From Lutraria lutraria (lineage: Eukaryota; Mollusca; Bivalvia; Venerida; Mactridae), in the NCBI GenBank assembly GCA_964023205.1, contig OZ026847.1:7128819-7192818 (forward strand): a stretch of DNA of 64,000 nt. The letters run 5' to 3'. Within the stretch, counting starts at the first letter, position 1, and every line of letters begins with the position of its first letter. Shown one piece after another: positions 59,894-64,000 of the stretch. The translations under genes were made by a program, and so were the position numbers. The notes under the pieces are model-generated. The model was not told the origin of the DNA and ran no database searches. It saw only the letters and a program-made list of their open reading frames with translations.

Positions 59894-60123
59894 TTAACTG
59901 TTGTTGTATTCAATTATACATGTTGCCATTTCTAACATCAAAGCTTTTGCATAAACTTTCAAAATATAGAACAAAGTAACAAAATCCTGAGTAGAGAAGA
60001 GTGTATCTGCCAGAGCGAATCCTAGAGTCGAGGGTATAAACCCTCTACCATACTCTACCATCCATGTACCTGCGGTCCATTCTACAGCTGATACTTCCCC
60101 CCAATAATGGTAAACAGTCTCTC
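59894..60123 (-). CDS. SIGMAR1: SIGMAR1 exon 4
   Basis: Acceptor TTTTTACAG. Encodes [15 protein letters not shown] through [16 protein letters not shown] to the stop at 59894; includes E170. The last ten residues are unlike vertebrate tails. Confidence 0.96.
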
Positions 60124-63100
60124 CTGTAAAAACACAATGATATATTATACAGTATAACCACCTCCATGAACAGTCACCTCCGAACAACAGCTACCTCCCT
60201 GTCACAGACAGTATTCTAACAACCCAAATTAATGTTTTACTCTATTTCAATCTCTCAACAACAGACACCTCCTTACAACAGCCATTTTTGTCCTTCCCAT
60301 TTGTGGCTGTTGTAGAGAGGTTGCACATACCATACAGTTGTTTTAATACTTTTAATGATGCAAAGTTTGTAGCTACAAAACAATTTTATCTATGTATAAG
60401 TTTGAACTAGTATTTACTGCACTGTTATGTAGGTATAAGTTTACATCAATTGGAATATTCTATCTATTGTAAGTACCATATTACATTCTTATTTGGAATG
60501 AAAGAATCTCTAACAGAAATATTTCCTAATACAGATTGATACTTGTATTGTCTTAATTACCTGGTTTGAACAAGTTGGAGTTTATTTCTCCTTCCTTCCA
60601 TTGTCGAAATGTTCCATTCAGTATTGTATCTGATATGTTTGCAAAGTATCTACCTGTAATGTACATGAATGTAACATTATATACTTATTACTACCAATAC
60701 ACCATACTATGAGTGCAAATTCATACAATCTGCTTGTTAGCTTGTTTGTACTGGCTATCCAATACATAAATATATCACTGCAGAAGGTTGCTTTCACAAG
60801 ATGACACAAACTAAGGGCAAACATTGGCATTCTCAGAATGTGACATTATGACATTTACAGGAATTGATAGCATTCAGTGACTTTGTATATATATATGCAC
60901 ATGTCTGCATCAAATATATTTGTTATGCCTAAGATGTTTTCTCAAAATGATCTGAAGAAATGAACTAAAAAAAGAATCGCACACTATTTTTACCATTCAG
61001 TCTAATAAATATACATGTATTAAACAAGAACATTATAATGCAGTATATCCTGATTAATGAGTTCTAGACCATGTGAGACAATGTATCCAAAGTAAAAAAA
61101 TATAGACCAAGTAAGATGTGATGTATCCCGAGTTCTAGACCAAGTAAAACATGATCATATGTATCCTGAGTTCTAGATTAATTATGACATGATGTATCCT
61201 GAGTTCTAGACCAAGTAAGACATGATGTATCCTGAGTTCTAGACCAAGTAAGATATGATCATATGTATCCTGAGTTCTAGACCAAGTAAGACATGATCAT
61301 ATGTATCCTGAGTTCTAGACCAAGTAAGACATGATCATATGTATCCTGAGTTCTAGACCAAGTAAGACATGATCATATGTATCCTGAGTTCTAGACCAAG
61401 TAAGACATGATCATATGTATCATGAGTTCTAGACCAAGTAAGACATGATCATATGTATCCTGAGTTCTAGACCAAGTAAGACATGATCATATGTATCCTG
61501 AGTTCTAGACCAAGAAATACACAATGTATCCTGAGCTCTAGATCAAGTAAGACACAATGTATCCTGAGTTCTAGACAAAGTAAGATATGATCATATGTAT
61601 CCTGAGTTCTAGACCAAGAAAAACACAATGTATCCTGAGTTCTAGACCAAGAAATACACAATGTATCCTGAGTTCTAGACCAAGTAAGACACAATGTATC
61701 CTGAGTTCTAGACCAAGAAATACACAATGTATCCTGAGCTCTAGATCAAGTAAGACACAATGTATCCTGAGTTCTAGACCATGTATAACACAATGTATCC
61801 TGAGTTCTAGACCAAGTAAGACATGATCATATGTATCCTGAGTTCTAGACCAAGAAATACACAATGTATCCTGAGTTCTAGACCAAGAAATACACAATGT
61901 ATCCTGAGTTCTAGACCAAGTAAGACACAATGTATCCTGAGTTCTAGACCAAGTAAGACATGATGTATCCGGAGTTCTAGACCAAGTAAGACACAATGTA
62001 TCCCGAGTTCTAGACCAAGAAATACACAATGTATCCTGAGTTCTAGACCAAGAAATACACAATGTATCCTGAGCTCTAGATCAAGTAAGACACAATGTAT
62101 CCTGAGTTCTAGACAAAGTAAGACACAATGTATCCCGAGTTCTAGACCAAGTAAGACATGATTTATCCCGAGTTCTAGACCATGTATGACATGATGTATC
62201 CTGAGTTCTACACCAAGTAAGGCATGATGTATCCCGAGTTCTAGACCATGTAAGACATAATGTATCCTGAGTTCTAGACCAAGTAAGGCATGATGTATCC
62301 CGAGTTCTAGACCATGTAAGACATGATGTATTCCAAGTTCTAGACCAAGTAAGACATGATGTATAGACCAAGTAAGACATGATGTAGTCCAACTAGACAT
62401 GATGTATCCTAGCTGAGTTAAGAATTCTAGCTTTATTGAACCATGTGAGACAAAATGTATCGTAATTCACGGTAATTGAGTCCTTGATAATATGACATAA
62501 GATTGTGCATCTAAAGCAATTTTATCAAAGCCATAATTTACCAGTCAGTTAATTGTGATGATAGGGCCCAGGGGTATATACCTGAATTTCCTGAAGTATG
62601 TATTCCAGTCCCAAAGAATAAAACATATTCTGTGAGTGAAGCATGTAATATCCTCATGCTTCCCATCCAGCCACCAGCATTCATAAATATCCATTGTTGT
62701 TCTGAGGCTGGTAAAATATGACCAGGATACTTTTTAGAAAACTCCTCATTAATGAGTTCATAGGATTTCTCTACATCTTTTCCTAAAACGAACAACAAAC
62801 AACATTTCTTGAACAGTATATTGTGTTGCAGAACCAGAATTAAAACGGTAAGAATAATTGCACTACATGTACATGCCAAGTCAAATTGAAACATACCTCA
62901 TCAACAAATAAATATATATATAGTCTAACAATCTTCAAATTCTAATACCACTGCAAATGAAAGTGTTTTTTTTTAAATATTTCACCATTTAAGCTAATCT
63001 TAATAATACATCCCAATCACAAATGCTGACAACATAAATGTAGCTTTATATAAGCTTAAAATGTTATAGTCAGAAATTAGTTACAAGTATTAATTACTTT

Positions 63101-63263
63101 ACTTTCGGTTTCACTTACCAACGTAATTTAATGCAATGGCTTCCACAGACTTATCACTGAAAATGTGTGTTTTATGTACGACCCATGTCCTAACTACAAG
63201 ATACAAACCGATAGCAATTACTGATAGCTTCAAAACAAAACCAATTACAGAAAACGGTGACAT
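59894..63263 (-). CDS. SIGMAR1: Sigma non-opioid intracellular receptor 1, complete
   Basis: Four exons (63263-63119, 62782-62582, 60653-60561, 60123-59894), every intron in phase 1 after the first base of a glycine codon, give 222 residues against 223 in human. An N-terminal membrane helix (about residues 5-25) is followed by the ERG2/sigma-1 domain: PGHILP at 68-73, [10 protein letters not shown] at 82-91, TEYVLFFGT at 99-107, [17 protein letters not shown], then [16 protein letters not shown]124 and E170 match human D126 and E172, and Y101 matches Y103, the ligand-site residues. The protein is an ER-membrane chaperone at ER-mitochondria contacts that regulates IP3 receptors and ion channels; the fold is shared with fungal C8-C7 sterol isomerase. 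The start is fixed by an in-frame TAG three codons upstream. Intron 2 holds a 1.3-kb minisatellite. Confidence 0.96.
60150..60330. repeat. Dispersed inverted repeat fragment in SIGMAR1 intron 3
   Basis: ACCACCTCCATGAACAGTCA, AACAACAGCTACCTCC and ACAACAGCCA are echoed by TGGCTGTTGTAGAGAGG at the right, an imperfect inverted arrangement like a MITE. Confidence 0.45.
60561..60653 (-). CDS. SIGMAR1: SIGMAR1 exon 3
   Basis: A 93-bp exon, acceptor CATTACAG, donor GTAATT. Encodes [18 protein letters not shown] and the linker to the next exon; contains D124. Found only through phase and family match. Confidence 0.95.
61050..62400. repeat. 33/38-bp minisatellite in SIGMAR1 intron 2
   Basis: About 37-40 copies of GTATCCTGAGTTCTAGACCA followed by AGTAAGACATGATCATAT (38 bp) or AGAAATACACAAT (33 bp); the two forms alternate in blocks. 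Long minus-strand frames here (up to 197 codons) are artefacts. Confidence 0.95.
62582..62782 (-). CDS. SIGMAR1: SIGMAR1 exon 2
   Basis: Acceptor TTCGTTTTAG, donor GTATAT. Carries the most conserved block (GGWMGSM...[13 protein letters not shown]). A frame extending further upstream to 62894 is intron read-through. Confidence 0.96.
63119..63263 (-). CDS. SIGMAR1: SIGMAR1 exon 1
   Basis: Residues 1-48 plus one base: hydrophobic helix [18 protein letters not shown], then [10 protein letters not shown]. Donor GTAAGT at 63118. Confidence 0.93.
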
Positions 63264-63555
63264 TGTGGACTATTTAGCAACAAGAGGTGTAAACAGTGGT
63301 CAAGTGTATTATCCGGTCCTGCTGGATATCTGGATACTTTTCGGACCCCAGACTTTTCGGACGCCTGACGTATATTTATATATGAATATGTCATTATAAA
63401 TGATTTTCAGTAAATATGAATAAGCAAGAAAATATTGTAGGTCTTCGCAGACAATTTATTATGTATACATGTATCGAAAACATGCATTTCTCATAATGTT
63501 ATGTACATTTTAAAAGCGCAACCTTATCCATATTGACCACAATCATGGCATCGCA
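63264..63555. promoter_or_regulatory. Upstream region of SIGMAR1
   Basis: Should include the 5' UTR and promoter. No TATA box or clear initiator stands out. At 63330-63372 there is a small inverted pair (TTTTCGGACCCCAGACTTTTCGG), perhaps a repeat end. Confidence 0.35.
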
Positions 63556-63599
63556 TATACTAGTAACTAGTAGTCACAACAATCTCATTTATGTCATCT

Positions 63600-63748
63600 C
63601 TCACTCTGGAACACTTTATTACATGAGCAGCAACTTTCCTCGCACAATCAGATCGACCCCAATCAGATATTGGAACACCCTCCCTAACAGCACAAAGTCA
63701 AGCGATAGTCTTTCAGGCTTCACTACCAGTCTTAATTATCTCTACTAA
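63600..63748 (+). pseudogene. Possible tail of a non-LTR retrotransposon ORF2
   Basis: The frame ends RSTPIRYWNTLPNSTKSSDS, followed by LSGFTTSLNYLY and a stop. R..(F/Y)WN.LP.......S...F...L is typical of the C-terminal end of reverse transcriptases in LINE-type elements. Only this short tail is visible, and the element is 5'-truncated if the reading is right. Confidence 0.45.
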
Positions 63749-64000
63749 GCACCACATATGTTTTTATCTGTTTTATACTACATCTATTTTCTACATATCA
63801 TGTAATATAGCAATATGGTTTTTAATATTTTAACATGTCCCCAACCTATAAGTATATAGTCAGATATTGACTTTTGATAGTATTTATGTAGATGTCTATA
63901 CAGATGTATTATAAATATGCAACAATTAACAGTTGTAACGTTAAATAGCTCCGTTAAACATACAAGACAAATATTAACACTCGATCAAGGATAAAAGAAA

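Noticed and set aside
61467..62400. Open frames up to 197 codons, minus strand
   Set aside because: They follow the 33/38-bp minisatellite in a SIGMAR1 intron; frame switches with unit length.
1..62400. CRISPR array, because of regular repeats
   Set aside because: The arrays are head-to-tail minisatellites without unique spacers, in a eukaryotic genome with spliced genes.

Overview
This is animal nuclear DNA. It is AT-rich and gene-poor, its genes are split by GT-AG introns, and about half or more of it is recognisable repeat: miniature inverted-repeat elements, tRNA-derived SINEs, a decayed mariner and many minisatellites. The repeat vocabulary (for example the 'ACAAGAGGGCC...CGCTCACCTG' repeat near 1.48 kb and arrays of TGACCTTGACC) and the protein types point to a lophotrochozoan, most likely a bivalve mollusc. 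That attribution is an inference; the species cannot be settled from the sequence.

Three protein-coding genes are well supported. (1) 1.1-11.2 kb, minus strand: a PARP12/ZAP-like gene cut by the left window edge. Six coding exons join in phase and encode a QN/RGG-rich N-terminus, five CCCH zinc fingers, WWE-type domain(s) and the start of a PARP catalytic domain. (2) 46.9-50.1 kb, plus strand: a complete TRIM2/3-like RING/B-box/coiled-coil/filamin/NHL protein of 677 residues in two coding exons. (3) 59.9-63.3 kb, minus strand: a complete sigma-1 receptor orthologue (SIGMAR1) of 222 residues in four exons, with both ligand-site acidic residues present. The genes are unrelated in function and show no operon-like link.

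The 11-46 kb stretch has no convincing gene and is a stack of mobile DNA. It holds a TIR element of the CACTG type inserted into a minisatellite (14.06-16.23 kb). A 5.4-kb structure bounded by about 850-bp inverted repeats (20.74-26.11 kb) contains a second, near-perfect 122-bp inverted repeat, a broken mariner transposase and a cluster of CATATGGG palindromes. Next comes a 2.8-kb element ending in GGCCCCCAGCAAACAC (26.33-29.14 kb) that carries plausible splice sites and a poly(A) signal. A TTCATGAA-rich element (31.5-33.3 kb) and a series of small TIR elements follow, some with TA or TTAA target duplications. Several unrelated minisatellites have periods near 38-43 bp (38.9, 40.0, 43.5, 47.4, 51.2, 56.3 and 61.0 kb); some lie inside introns.

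No defence system, gene cluster or wholly new gene system could be demonstrated. The observations most worth checking are the nested inverted-repeat structure, a pair of 80-bp hairpin elements on either side of the TRIM gene, the heat-shock-element-like array, and the unusual N-terminus of the PARP-like protein. All identities, exon joins and repeat boundaries were read by eye; no database search or folding was run.
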